Positions 34,560-47,400 of a stretch of DNA of 64,000 nt are shown one piece after another. Made by a program: the position numbers and the translations under genes. How positions within the stretch are numbered: the first letter of the stretch is position 1; every line of letters starts with the position of its first letter. Below the pieces are notes generated by a model. The model saw only the letters and a program-made list of their open reading frames with translations, was not told the origin of the DNA and made no database searches. The DNA is from Lepturacanthus savala (lineage: Eukaryota > Chordata > Actinopteri > Scombriformes > Trichiuridae), in NCBI GenBank assembly GCA_030544235.1, contig CM060470.1:6946856-7010855 (forward strand), read 5' to 3'.

Positions 34560-36240
34560 TTAAACTAGCATCTGGTCCGATCTTGCACCCAGAGGAACAA
34601 GGGAATAGAAAAGAAGAAGGAGGTAGCAGAAGGAGAGGGAGGACATTAGGGAAAGACAAAAGACCAAAGTGAAAAGAAGTGGCGTTACGAAAGGAAAATG
34701 TGAGTTAAAAAGGGGCCAAAGCTACAGAGAAAGTGGAGAGAGAGAGGGAAAGTGACAGTGAGAAAGAACTGACAGGATGTAGAGTGAGTAAGTTCACAGG
34801 AGAGACCGACATGTGGACAAGTCAGAGAATCATTATCGGCTCCAGGAAAGCAACAGGCAGATCTAAAGTATATATGTTTACTTTTATAACTGTGATTTCA
34901 CTTAAGTTGGTCAGTTTTTCATGAACTGTTTTGGCTGAAACAGATATTTTATGAAGGTATAGAGTGCCTGAGTACTTCCACCTACCGGTTATCCCAGTGG
35001 GACTTTATTTTGGAAAGATTATGTAAGGAAATCAATGGCTAGAGGCAACATTTTTTTTTTATTCTGTTTGAATTGTGCCAGGAATGACATATATGATGTT
35101 TGTCGGTTTATAAGATAATTTTACAAGGCAAGAAAGTCGTATTTTGTCATAAAACAGCTTGAGACTATGAAAATAGGTCATTAGAAAGACTACAGACCCA
35201 ATAATCATGCAAGTTTCAAACAAGACTATGAAGAACTTCACTATTTTACACTTAACAGGGAAGTTGACTCTTCTTTTCTCTTTATCCAAAATAAGGTCCT
35301 AAGGGCGTCATAACTGGGTGGCAGAAATACTTAGGTTCACTATTAATGTGAATAACATTGGCAGTGACAAGGACTGAAGTACATGTAGGAGAAATATACA
35401 GTATCTACAATAATCATTCCTCCCAGTATGATGTACAGTTTGATTTCATATGAGAAATCATGCAGGAGATATTATATGGTTTGGTTTTATATGGTTATTT
35501 AATTATGAATAGATGGTTACATAAAATATTATAACTCATGCATAAATATGGTTTAATGAAAATCGCATATAGGCTTTTAGAGCATCTATCAACATTAGCA
35601 GAGTTTATGAGAGGATTTTAGAGACTTTTAGTTATGTTTTATTAAATAGTAAAATAATAAGATTAAATTCAGCTGTGTTTCTTTGACCTTGTGCACCTTA
35701 GAGAATTGCTATTGTCTCTCAGAATTGGAGCCATGAAGTGTTTTCTTGTTAAAGTGTAAAACGTTTGAATTATTGCACTTCAATAAAGACATATTTGCTT
35801 TTTAGGTCACAGAAGGTTAGAATATTAATGATGGCTCAGTTATATTCAGGTTATGACACTGTGTGACAGTGAGTGTGAACGAGATGATTTTTCAAACCAT
35901 AAATCTATTCAACTGATGTTAATCTTCAACTACAACAGCTCATCGCTAACAAAGTAAAAGTATCAGCTTGTTCATTTAGAACGATAAACGTGTCAAATTC
36001 GAAAACAGAACTCTGACAACAGCTGTGTCAAACAGGTTCGCTTTTTTTTTTTTTTTCTCACAGACACTAAAACCAAACCAAGTCCGACCCTTTAATCATC
36101 CTTATCTTCACTGCCCACTCACACTCAACTTGCAGGGTCACTAAATCCTCCTATTGTGTGATAACCTTTGCCTGCTCCGTGTTCGTGTCTATGCCTACGC
36201 TAGTCTGTGTCCCTAACAGGTGTGTCCCTCACGCTAGACT
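34560..36240. other. Gene-less stretch, nothing recognised
   Basis: A purine-rich start (34600-34780) is followed by AT-rich unique sequence. CAATAAAGACATATTTGC at about 35781 looks like a poly(A) signal, but no transcript feeds it. Confidence 0.5.
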
Positions 36241-36265
36241 GCCTCTTGTCTCTTAGCTCTGTCTT

Positions 36266-36272
<7 letters not shown>

Positions 36273-36309
<37 letters not shown>

Positions 36310-36488
36310 TGAGCAGCCTAATCAGTCGCGCTTCACATCCAAAAAGATGGCACAGTGTGAGCTGGATAAATAGCGGAGGCGCATGTGTCTTTGGTATTAA
36401 TAGTAATTGTGTGTGTAAACTGTTTCACATCAGCCCACTCTATTACAACAGCTGCCCTGCAAATCACCACAGGCTGTGGCAGCTGATG

Positions 36489-36521
<33 letters not shown>
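36273..36521. repeat. Two opposed CA and TG microsatellites
   Basis: (CA)17 at 36273-36306 and (TG)n at 36491-36521, complementary in sequence, separated by about 185 bp of unique sequence. Further CA tracts lie at 36947-36964 and 37035-37057. Confidence 0.9.
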
Positions 36522-36524
<3 letters not shown>

Positions 36525-37264
36525 AGTGTGTGTGTGTGCTACAAAGGAGAGAAAACATCCATAAGCACATGCACCGTTTTACAAAGGTGTATAGATTCAT
36601 GTGAGCCATGTGACTCTTATTTGACAAAGGTAACCAAGTGCACTTTTATCGCAGGATTATTGCCATTTCACAGGCTGATAAATGGAGGTTTAACAGTCCA
36701 GATATTGGAAGGGAAGCGACAGTATTGATGGGTGTGTTGTGTGACTTATACACAAGAGGACGGCCCAGGTTGTTAAATTGTACTCATAAGCCAGCAGTTA
36801 AATGTTGGTTAATGATGCGCCCAGAAACACAGAGAAACAGACAGCGGGAGCGACCTTTGGACTCTGCAGAGTGTCCTCAGGATAATCCCTGGTCATAAAT
36901 ATCACCCTATTCATGCTGCACGTACACACATCCATGTATGAGCGACACACACAAACACACACACATAGCCATTGGTTTTTGTCCTGCTGTGGTGAGGTCC
37001 TGTGGTCCATAAGGGTCAGTGGTGTTGCTGCACACAAACACACACACACACACACACCATCTCCACCGCCCTGGCCACAGACGCCTAGCCATGCCTCATG
37101 ATTAGCATTGCCCTGCTCCACGCTTTTGTTTTTTGCTTTGTTTGTTTGCCACTGTGCAGAAAATATTTCTGTGGAATCTAGCGTGATTGCACCATAGGTT
37201 AGCGACACCCATCTATTACAGCAAAGAAGAGCCTTGTATTTAGACTGCCTCAGCGGCAGCTATA

Positions 37265-37400
37265 TTTGTCAGCGCATGCCGAGCCGGGGCCAGACGCAGG
37301 GCCCCGGCCGCTCCGCCGTCCCGCTGAGTTCTTCCCCACACATTCCAACAACCATCACGATACGCGTCTAAAACCGGACGAACCAATTCCACAAATCGGC
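37265..37400. promoter_or_regulatory. Short CpG-rich segment
   Basis: AGCGCATGCCGAGCCGGGGC (from 37271) and the following GC-rich 70 bp are unusually CpG-dense for this window; GCGCATGCC resembles an NRF1 half-site. No gene is attached. It may be a small CpG island or an enhancer. Confidence 0.3.
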
Positions 37401-37735
37401 GCGTTTGCGGAAAGCAGCATTTTCCCATACCTTTATTCAAGCATAATATACAACTTGGAAGCACTTTGCTTGAGTCGTTGCAGCTGTAGTTAACCAGATT
37501 CTTCGCAGATTGAGCTCGTATGTAGAGAAACAGGTGATTCTGATCTCTGATTATGCAACGTATGTTACAGATTAAAGTACAGGACTGGTAAAAAAAAATA
37601 AGACACCACTGCAAAATGATCATTTTTTTTCTGATTTTACTACTCATAGGTATATGTTTGGGCAAAAGGAACATTTTTGGTTTATGCTATAAACTGCTGA
37701 CAACATTTCCCCCAAATTAAAAATAAAAATATTAT

Positions 37736-38152
37736 CAGGGGTGTCAAACATGCGGCGCGGGGGCCAGCACGGGCCCGCCAAAGGTTCCAATCCGGCCCTT
37801 GGATGATTCTGCAGAGTGAATAAAGTGTAGTTTTCTAAGAAAAATATGACTAGTTTCTATTTCTTCACAGAAATGTGAGGCCTTCATGCTTGTGTATTCA
37901 CAACAGCTTTCAGGAATATAATGCATAAATCAATATAATATTTTTTAAACTGCACTCATTTTCTGGAGGCTGTTTATCACCTGTTTTGTAACTGGACGGA
38001 TCATTTGAAAGTTTCTGATTGTAGTTGTCCTTCCAGAAATTTGGAGGTGTCATTTATTTGGTTATTATGGATCAGTTTTACTGGATCCAGCCCACATCAG
38101 CTCAAACTGGTCTCTATGTGGCCCATGAAGTAAAATGAGTTTGACACCTCTG
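37736..38152. mobile_element. Non-autonomous element with CAGGGGTGTC termini, nested in the Tc1-like copy
   Basis: The termini are CAGGGGTGTCAAACATGCGG and, inverted, GAGTTTGACACCTCTG; next to them are GGCCCGCC/ATCCGGCCC and ATCCAGCCC/GTGGCCCATG. This is a familiar hAT-like fish MITE signature. The uninterrupted sequence at 18780-18810 gives the empty site. No convincing 8-bp target duplication is visible (AATATTAT against GTTTAGAG), so it may have decayed or the ends may be slightly off. Confidence 0.8.
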
Positions 38153-38338
38153 GTTTAGAGTATATATTTAAAGAAAATGACAAATGGTCAAAATAACAAA
38201 ACAGATAGTGTTTTCAGACCTCAAACAATGCAAAGAAACAAGATCAAATTCTTTGTAAAACAAAATAATACTAACGTTACACAGAAGAGTTCAGAATTCA
38301 ATATTTGGTGCAATAACCATTATTTTTAAACCCAGCTT

Positions 38339-38495
38339 TCATGCATCTTGGCATGCTCTCCACAAGTCTTTACCATTGTTCTTGGTGACTTTATTCCACT
38401 CCTGGTACAAGAGCTGAAGTAGCTCAGCTTTGTTTAATGGCTTGTGACCATCCATCTTCACATTCCAGTGTTTTTCAGTAGGGTTTAGGTATAAA
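38339..38495 (-). pseudogene. Tc1-like transposase C-terminal fragment
   Basis: The - strand frame contains LNPTEKHWNVKMDGHKPLNK and continues to an LLQLLYQEWNKV segment. LNPTEKHW corresponds to the LNPIENLW block that carries the catalytic Glu of the DDE triad in Tc1-type transposases. The two catalytic Asp residues and the DNA-binding HTH region are absent, and a stop lies just after WRACQDA. Only about 50 residues are recognisable. Confidence 0.75.
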
Positions 38496-39099
38496 AAAAA
38501 ATGCAGCAGTCTCTTATTTTTTCCAGAGCTGTATCTAAAAAGATCAGAATCCAAGATGATTGACAGAAATCAGATATTAACTTGTACGTACTTGTTTGTT
38601 TTTTTTTGCGTTTTTTGCTTTCCTTGATGAAGAAGCTTGTCCGCTGCCGCCTGAACTGAACTGTATTAAATTCGGATAACTTGGAACAAAAGTTATCAAG
38701 GTGATGTGTGATCTCAAGACAGTTGAGGAAGAAGCTACTTCAGAGCAGTTTTGGTTGCTAAACAGCGCCTGTGTTACTGCATAGCTCCAGTGTCCTGCCC
38801 ATTAACGCCTCACACAACCCAACACACTCTTGTTTACCATGTTTGCAGGCGCTGATTCCCTAAATTATGCAGGATAAGAGGGAAGTGGGGGAATGACAGT
38901 GCGTGTGTGTGTGTCCTGTGCACATAGCATGTGCGCACTTGTGTGTGTGTGTGTGTGTGCATGCGACAACGTGAAGACATTAACGGGAGGAAATAAGAAG
39001 ATGGAAAAAGGAAGGGCTGAGGTGAATCAAACAAATCATCACTTTGACTTAAAAAATGCACTCATTATGTGCAGTCATGAATAATTTTGCACCAAAACA

Positions 39100-39530
39100 C
39101 TAAGTTTGCATTAGACAGTAGCCTGATTCGGCAGCTCAGGAATATTCATATACTCGTGGGGATTTTTCCTTGTTTTTTTCCCCCATTTAGTGCTGTTTTT
39201 TTCTGGTGAATATAGGTCAAATAAGCGGTGGGCTCGCCGGTGGCGCTAAGGATGGCACTGCAGGTCTCCAGGCGACAGCGCCACTATCAAGGGAGTCCCC
39301 CCTCTGCAGTGGCCCGGCTTGTGTGTGTGTGTACACACACACAAGCACAAAGCGACTAGCACACCACATTGCTATTAATATAGCCACAGCCATTTTAATA
39401 TTTAATTGCGCTGATGGACTGCATCTGTGCTGCTCCGTGATGCAAACATTATTATACATACTAAGTGGCTTAATTGTAATTAGAGCTGAAAATTTAATTA
39501 AACTCAACAATAAAGGAGGATCGCAGCTTC
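39100..39530. promoter_or_regulatory. Candidate conserved non-coding block
   Basis: Unique sequence with GAATATTCATATACTCG near 39140 and a dense AT-rich core at 39360-39520: CATTGCTATTAATATAGCC, GCCATTTTAATATTTAATTG, GGCTTAATTGTAATTAGAGC and AAATTTAATTAAACTC. Many TAATTA/TTAATT cores suggest a homeodomain-bound element. A GT/AC hairpin sits inside (39317-39346). Confidence 0.45.
39317..39346. repeat. GT/AC palindrome (14-bp stem, 2-nt loop)
   Basis: GCTT(GT)6 runs directly into (AC)5AAGC. The outer GCTT/AAGC pair extends the dinucleotide complementarity, giving a near-perfect palindrome able to form a cruciform. Confidence 0.85.
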
Positions 39531-40906
39531 TTTCCCCCCCCCCCCTCTCCTGAGCAGACTCTTTCTTCCCCCTCGGTGCATTCATAACTCCTTCCGTGCT
39601 GCAGCGCTGCTCTTGTCCAGATGCCTCGGCTCGGTTGGTTGGTTTCATCACAGGCCAAGTGTCAAACTGAGGGAGTCAACATTTTGTAAGAAAACTTGTC
39701 CGGTATCTAGACTCGCACACTTAATTTCAATCATCGTAGGGTTTGTATTAACCCATTTAAGGCTAATCTTTTTTCCAAAGATGTCATGCATAGATTTATA
39801 TCAGTTGAGTCAGTAACAGTCATGTTATGTATCTATTTTTTCCATTTTATACACTTTTGGTTGCAGAAAATATCATTTTAATGGCTATTATAGTTGGCGT
39901 TTGCACAAATATTCCCATAAATGAAACCCTATTTGTCCAACGTCTAAAATTATTTTGGGGGGGATTATTCTAGAGAATTGAATGATTAAATAGATATATA
40001 CATGTCAGGGTTGAAAACCATAATAATCTAAATAAAATGGCCTCTTTCTGGGAGGGTTTGTTCATGTTCTCGGAAGGAAGAAGCAGGAAGTTGATGGCGT
40101 CACATGACAGGAAGCAATTGGAAACTTAACTTTTTTTTATTAAAACCTTTTGTCCAATTGTCTACTATCAAAAAGCAAAGAAAATAAACAATAAAGCAGA
40201 ATTTGAAAATTGGGGGAAAAAAATCATGAACACATCAGTGATTCCCACCCATGTATAACCCATGTTATTCCTCTCCTTCTCAATATGTCACTTAAAACTA
40301 CAATATATCAATCAAACGTCCGCATACGAATGAATAGCTCACAATGTCTGGTGTCTCAAATTTCCTGTCAAAACTGCCTTTATGAACACACACACATGCA
40401 CACATAGATGCATGCAGCGGCCGTCTGGCGGTGTGTGTATTATTCATCAGGAGCGAGGCGTGTCGGTGTGGAGTGTTTGTGGCCTGGTGTGTAAACAGCT
40501 GTGTGTTGCTTGACATGCTTTTGCACTCTCAGCTCAGCGCTAAGCAGGTCTGTTGGTACTGATCAGACCAGAGCTGAGGCGACAGGACAGTCTGCCAAAC
40601 AACCACTGGCCCGGCCCTGCCCAGCCCCATTCTCTCTCCCCACACACACACACACACACGAACGCACACGCATGCATGCACGCACACATACATACACCTA
40701 TTTGTAATTAAATGAACAGACCTCCAGTCTGTCTTGGTTTTTGTTTCAAGTTACATGACTCTTCTCAAACTGCTGGCTCCACGTCTGGAGATAATAGTTG
40801 GGTGGAGACCAGAGGACATTTTCTTCAATAAACTAAGAACAAAGACACACCGATTTCATAAGGACCAAATATTGTGGCATCTCGAGTTAGTCTATAAACA
40901 AGATGG

Positions 40907-41009
<103 letters not shown>

Positions 41010-42325
41010 CTGCCGCTTTAGGAGGGAATCCACAACACTGAACATCTTAGACATCTGAGAGAGCAGTGTTGCTTTATCCGTTCACATACATTGTTATTAT
41101 TTCTCTTCTGGTCTTTGTTTTATTATTTCTATTTTGTGGTATTTTGGGCTGAAGACAAGAGGAGGGAAAAAAAGAGAAGAGAAGAGGAGAAGAAAGCAAA
41201 TCTGTGGGTTGACACCAGATTGTCATAAGGCCTGCAAATGCTATTACAGTCTCTTTTTTTTGTAGATTGAATGTATGTGTGTGTGCATGCGTGATTATTC
41301 AGAACCATTTGCACTATGGGAACAAAGATTACTCCAATCTTTAGCCAGGCAGGATATCAGCACGTTCGCCATCAAACAGCCAGGACCCCCGAGAGGGAGC
41401 TCCTTCTTACATGAAGGTCAGCTCATCACTCTCAAAACCTTTTCGGTCTAAATTGACAGGAATTTGCCGTCCATTAACTGTAGTTAAAGCCGTGGGGTAA
41501 GCACTATTGCTCTTACTTCATGTGCAGTACTTCAAAATACTATAGGAGAAGTGAAAATGAAGCAGAAAATGATTGACAGCGGGCAGAAGAAAAAAAAAAT
41601 AAAAGGGGAAGGAAAGGGGAAGTTGAACCGAGCCACAGAGCTAAGGAAGGGAGAGCAGCGTGGAGCGCTGGTGTTTGGAAGGAAAAGGTTCAAATCGATG
41701 CAGGGACTAATGTATTCAATGCCCACTCTGTTTACAGAACATGTAGCAGGCCTGATGATATCCAGACTTTTGGCCACGATCGAATGAAAACCTTCCACCA
41801 ACTGCTTCTAATGCTCATGTCTGAGAGGTTTTAGTCAAAAACCTCGGCTCCGCGAGCGCCATGTGAACAAGCTGCTACACGGCATCGCACCGTGTGCCAC
41901 AGCGGATACTCGTCTAAGTGTTAATGACCAGATAGATATTCCCGACCTGTTTTTATCAGCATTTAAGGGTTAAGTGCTACAGACAGGGGAGGGAAAGTCA
42001 GGAGGTTTTGGGAGACACAGGCACACGTTGGTGTTTCTGGTCTATTCATGGTGCTGCCTGATGATATAATATAATATATAAAATATAGAACATCTCAGAT
42101 GTAGTTATGATCTGTGGGACCACTGTTGCCTGCATGAATTATAACTAATATATACGTAACAAAACTATTATCCGGAAGGAAAAAGCGACATCAAACATGT
42201 GTCTCTAAGAAAAGAAAAAGTAAAAGGAAAATAAATAAATGGGATTCAAATATGAAACATTCAAAACCACATTCGATCAAAGGTGTGTCCTCCTCCTCCG
42301 ACGCGGCTCGGTAATCCGCATGGAT
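41010..42325. other. Gene-less stretch, nothing recognised
   Basis: Unique sequence with a purine-rich stretch at 41150-41200 and an A-run at 41590. No coding frame or transposon terminus. Confidence 0.5.
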
Positions 42326-42329
42326 CCAG

Positions 42330-42570
42330 GAAGTACCTTTCAGCGTCATTAGCTAATTGAATCCAGTATTGATTCCATATCAGTAATAAGTGATATATGG
42401 GGCTCATATTAGTTATATTAGGTTAAATAGGCAGCCATAAGGTCATGTGCATGAGACATTTCATATTCAGTCATAAATTGATCTGCCATGTTTTATTAGA
42501 TTGGTGTGTTGCAGTGGCTGTGTGGGATACTTATTAAAAGCACAGTGCGGTTAACGCAGCACAGCGGGCC
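42330..42570. promoter_or_regulatory. Candidate conserved non-coding block
   Basis: Dense unique sequence: GCGTCATTAGCTAATTGAAT, GTATTGATTCCATATCAGTA, ATATTAGTTATATTAGG, CAGCCATAAGGTCATGTGC and TTTTATTAGATTGG. It has several homeodomain and PBX-like (TGATT) cores and an AGGTCA nuclear-receptor half site, and no coding frame. Confidence 0.45.
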
Positions 42571-42699
42571 GCGGAGGTACTTTAACAATTTGTCTTTTTT
42601 TAATTCATGCTTTCATATTGTTTATCTAATAATAAGATCTTTATGAACCTTTACCATAGATTTCTAAAAGCAATTTGTATTGTCTCTTCTCATCTATCT

Positions 42700-43100
42700 T
42701 TATCTCCGATCTTTACAGCTATCCTTGACATGCCCGCGTGGGATTGTAAAATTTATAATTGACTGTTTTGCAGAATCTGTGTTTACTGGATTCTAAATTT
42801 TATTAGCGAAGGCTGGCGGAAAATAAAAAAAAAACACACATCTCCTAAACAATTACCAGGATGATTCTGAAATTATATCCATTTTTATAGGCTGATCAAG
42901 GTTTAAATTGCGTAATAACCACATCAGCAATGTGTTTTCCGTGTTTTTTATGACAGTTGAGCGTGATGTATTGGCAAACGACGCCGTAGTTAATGACAGC
43001 GCTGTTTTACGAGTGGTGTCACTTGTCAATGCGGCGTGCAACCGAACCCACACTTTGACCCCTGATGGTGTGACACAAATGTCAAATGTGAAATTGTGCG
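42700..43100. promoter_or_regulatory. Candidate conserved non-coding block
   Basis: Unique sequence with TGTAAAATTTATAATTGACTG, AAACAATTACCAGG, AAATTGCGTAATAACC and TAGTTAATGACAGCG. AT-rich with homeobox cores, interrupted only by an A-run at 42823-42832. Confidence 0.38.
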
Positions 43101-43149
43101 TGTGTGTGTGTAAGCATGCGTGAATAGCAGACTGCGTGCATCACTGTGC

Positions 43150-43420
43150 ACGTGTGCCCATAATGTTCGACACTGCGCCTTAATCAACGTTGCTCAATGT
43201 AATTTGACCATTTGTAAGCATTACCGGATTAGTGTGCCCAATTATCTGCCATCCTCAACGCTGATATGAACAAATGCTGTATCCATAACCTGGACTTAAT
43301 AGACGTATGCTCGGTTGATGTATCACGCGGCTAATTTCGTGATTACATTTTCAGTGACCAGACCTTTTCCTGTCTGCTAATTGCAGCAGGTTAAGTAGCA
43401 AGCAAGGCAATACGAATCTA
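43150..43420. promoter_or_regulatory. Candidate conserved non-coding block
   Basis: Complex sequence containing CCTTAATCAACGTTGC, CATTACCGGATTAGTGTGCC, CCAATTATCTGCCATCC and CACGCGGCTAATTTCGTGAT. CpGs are retained and no repeats are present. Confidence 0.38.
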
Positions 43421-44089
43421 TTGGGTCATGTTCCAAACACAGAGGTCTGTTCTCTGTGCGTACTGGGCCCCATCAATCCTCAATGATATGCAGGTTTGTG
43501 TGCATGTGTGTGTGCATGTGTGTGTTTGCACATCCATTCCCTGTGAACTCTCGCCTCGTCCTATTGACGGCTCTCATATGACCACCTTCTATAAAGCAGC
43601 ATCTCCATTAAAATGAAATGTTCAGCAGGTACTTTTTTTTTTTTTTTACAACTCCAGTAAAAATAAAAGTCTTTTACAGCGTTATTGTTTTCAGTACAGT
43701 GGGTAATGATGGAGGTGGCGAGGTATTTTATGAAGATTTTATGAGGGTCTTCTTCTTTGTTATAAATATAAAAAAGGGACCAATTCACTGGCTGTGACCT
43801 GATGCAACCCAGGGGCAAAAACGCTGAAAACAAACTTTGAACTCATTGCAAAATCAAGTCTTCAGTCGTCGGCTTCTTAATCGATATCCTAATTAATCCC
43901 CCACTGATCCTACTATTTCAGTTTTGATGGAATAAAACAGTCAGATCAGTTTTTGAGGTATTTTTAAGGCAACTATTAATATTATAAACCAGCATGTGGA
44001 TAAAGTTCACTGAGATATTTGATCTGACAGCATGCAAACTTTATCTGCCACTATAGACCTGTTCAGTCCATTTTACAGGTATCTATTGG

Positions 44090-44430
44090 TGTAAATGAGT
44101 TCCCTTTGATGTTTGCTATTTTACCACTGAGAAATGAGCATGTCGATAACTCCAGTGGCTGGGCGAGTGGTTTTAAAGGAATGAAGGGAACCCTAATGCT
44201 TCTATTAATGCCAGTATATATATTTTACAAAGAACATGCAGTATTTAAATAACCGTATAAATAAGTGGCTCCGAAATCTGCATGAATTAATGACAAGCAT
44301 CAACGATCAAACGTCAAATTCAAAGGGAATACATTAATCACTATTATTTAATTCATACTCATTCAAAATGTAGAAAACCAATAGATGATCACGAATATCA
44401 TTATTCATATCATTAGCTGTTTTTTTTTTT
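44090..44430. promoter_or_regulatory. Candidate conserved non-coding block
   Basis: Unique AT-rich sequence with CTTCTATTAATGCCAG, GCATGAATTAATGACAAGC, ATACATTAATCACTATTATT and TATCATTAGCTG cores, ending at a T-run (44421-44437). Confidence 0.35.
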
Positions 44431-44439
44431 TTTTTATTT

Positions 44440-47400
44440 TATCTGATCGACAGTTGCAGTATTCATTAGAAATGAGAGATGGATGGATGGAAATCAGCAG
44501 AGCTTCCTACTGACCTGACTTCACTTTTAAACTAAAGTTAAGATTTAAGGGTTGGAGCAAACTACTGATCTTCCAGACGTTTGTTTCCGGATATTTGGCG
44601 CATCAAAACATGAAATCTGCAAAGGTTCATATCACAGATCAGAGATGGGTTTTAAATTCAGGGTTAAAGTGACAATGGCCGCGCGTTTCTATAAAAAATG
44701 ACAGTTCCATCAATGCATCCATCAATGAACTGTTGTCATGTGATTGAATAATAGCGATAACTATTGTGTGCGTTTTTGCACATTTTGCTTCCAGTGGAAA
44801 CTGCATAAGCGTCAACTTTTCGAGGTCCTAAAAATAAAAAAAAACATTTTCAGGCAGGACCGCTGTGTGTAAGAGCCCTCTGACTGGATCTGGAAGCCCA
44901 GAGTTGTTGGGATGTTTTTCTCAGGCCAGAGACGAGCGCATGATACTAAAAGCTGAGGTTAAAATATGAAAATTATCAGGGATGGAGATGTGAGGTTTTC
45001 ACGGCACATTGGTGATTCATGTTCTTATGTAGTGGGACGGCTCACAGCTTGTTTCTGTCTGGGTGTGAGCAGATGCCAAGCGGCACTGTGGTTAACCCCC
45101 CCTCCTCTCCTCCTCTCCTCTCCTTCTCCCTCTCTGTTGTTGTCCAGTGTGTTTACGGTCCGTGGGCTGCAGCGAGCCAGAAAAGGCCCTCAGCCTGGCC
45201 CGGACTGAAGGCGCCTATGTGGGTCAGCTCTGGTTCTTGCCTCCCCTTCATCATCTTGACCACAGCCTCACAAGCCCTGCCCAGGCCAGCCCGGCCACAG
45301 GACACGGTGACCAGAGCCTGTCGGGCTAAAAGCTTGGGAACAAAACTCTGCTGGTCACTGCATCAACAGAGAGCTGATGAGGTAACAACCGACAGGACAG
45401 GGTGGTGGTGTGAGGGATGTCTGGAGGGCAGAGACTGTTTCTTTTTTTTTTTTGCAGGTAAAAACCAATAAGTAAAATGTGAGGAGAAAGAAATATCAAC
45501 CTGTCAGTCAAAGGTACATAGACTATTGTCAGAAAATATATTTGCACCCCAACACATGGGCATGAAATAGAAGTATTGTATTGGTGTATATACCATGACA
45601 TGGCAAATATATGCAAAATCACATTCAAATAAGTGATGAAATAAGTGCGATAAATATTAAAACACTTCACACAGGTAGAAAACAAGTCTACAGACACTAA
45701 ACGGTTATCTCTAACTACACTTTGCTTTCAAACTTTAACCTGGACACCCATTTTTGTTAAATACTCCTTTATGATCATTATGATGTTTTATATTAATCTA
45801 CTCATTTAATCTATAACGTGAAGAATATTAAAAATATCCTTGAATTGGTAATTTTGTCAAACAGTCAATCAATAATGATATAAAGCAGAAAATCAAGGCA
45901 TTGGAGAAGCTAGAAATCGGGGATATCTGTCGATTTTGCTTGATAATTGACCTAAATGAATTGCTTGTCAATCAATCAATCAACTGATTACTTTCAACAC
46001 AAGTAACTACAACATAATTCTGTTGAATATTGATCCTATTAAATAATCTTAAGCATACAAATGTAAAAGATTTTGGATTGAACTGGTCTAACATGTCATT
46101 AATGCGTGGATGTAAATAAAAACCGTTCCTAATATAGGCGATTACCCGGGGGGAAAAAACATGATCGTTTAGCGCGACGTTTACTCAGCAGATAAATTCT
46201 CACAGGACACATACAGTATTTTAACACAGACTGGTTATCATAAAACATTTTGGCGGAGGACAGCGGCGGTCCTATACTTAGCCGAGTAATGACTGGTGCC
46301 GTTTTACATGGACATGTATTCTGATTAGACTGTCATTTGGAGGGATGTCTGCGGCGGCCACAAGGCCACTAGATACAGTTCACATGGAAAACAACATTAA
46401 AAAAAAACAAGTGAAAAACAACAGCAAAGATAGAGGACGTGTTGTTCACACAGTCGTCCATCAGTCACATTTGTTTCAGATCCGGGGCTGTACAGTATTT
46501 GCTGTCTTGTTGAGAGACATTTCACAGCAGCCTTTTTCTTCCTCCCAACACACACACACACTCACACACACACACACCTTGGCCTGATTGGAGGCTGCTT
46601 GGTAGGCAGGGTGAGAGTCGGGGCCAAAAGTAGAGGCCAACAGAGGTGAGAAGAGAGTTTTATGTGGAGCGTTGGGTCAACACTGAAGGAGAACAGCTGG
46701 ACTCGTGCTGCCGGAGCTTTATCAGGCCTCTACTGCTCTCTGTTGGCCACAGAGCAAACCTCCCACCTCACATCATCCAGCCTGTGTGCATGCTTTGTAT
46801 GCTCGAGAGTTTTTTTTTATTCTAAGTGGTTATCCTCTCATGTACAGTGCTCGTGCGCCGCTGCTAACTCGGATGCCTTCTGACTCGAAAACCTGCAGCG
46901 CTTTTCGCATCAAAGGCCCCTCGAAAAAACCCGAGGAGTTTATCTGATTGCTGGTCAAAATATGTGGTGTCACGACGGGATTACAAAGCCCGTAACCCTC
47001 CCTGCATTACAGAGAACGGCATAACACTCCGTATGCATCCACACAAGCAGCTAGAGTTACAGCCACTGACCGCCGCAACCTGTTATCCAAGCTTCTCTCC
47101 CATAAACACGCCGCGTCTCTCCGGCTTTGCTCTCTTTCATCTCATCCCTTCTGATTGTTGTGGAGAGGTGCCCTTGAGAGAATACCAATCCCCCCCCCAT
47201 TGACACACACACGTGCACACACACACACACACATGCATGCACACCCATCAAGAGTACACAAATATATACACTTGCAAGCATGCAATCATGTCCAGCACAA
47301 ATATATGCAGACAGACGCAAGGACACAAGTATGCGTTGTGCACAAGACGCAGACCAAAGCTTTCTAAATGTTTTTTTTTACCCCCCCCTAATGAATGTGT

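Larger units (their letters stand above)
37578..38533 (-). mobile_element. Internally deleted Tc1-like transposon carrying a nested element
   Basis: TA-bounded termini: TACAGGACTGGTAAAAAAAA at the left and TTTTTTCCAGAGCTGTA at the right, an inverted pair. The left portion aligns with 18648-18936. The host element is broken at 37736-38152 by an unrelated element. Near the right end a short transposase C-terminus survives on the - strand (38339-38495) and is followed directly by the right terminus, so most of the transposase is deleted. The copy is non-autonomous and dead. Confidence 0.85.

Noticed and set aside
35770..35800. CAATAAAG as the 3' end of a gene
   Set aside because: No upstream exon or UTR-like transcript is recognisable; AATAAA is frequent in AT-rich DNA.
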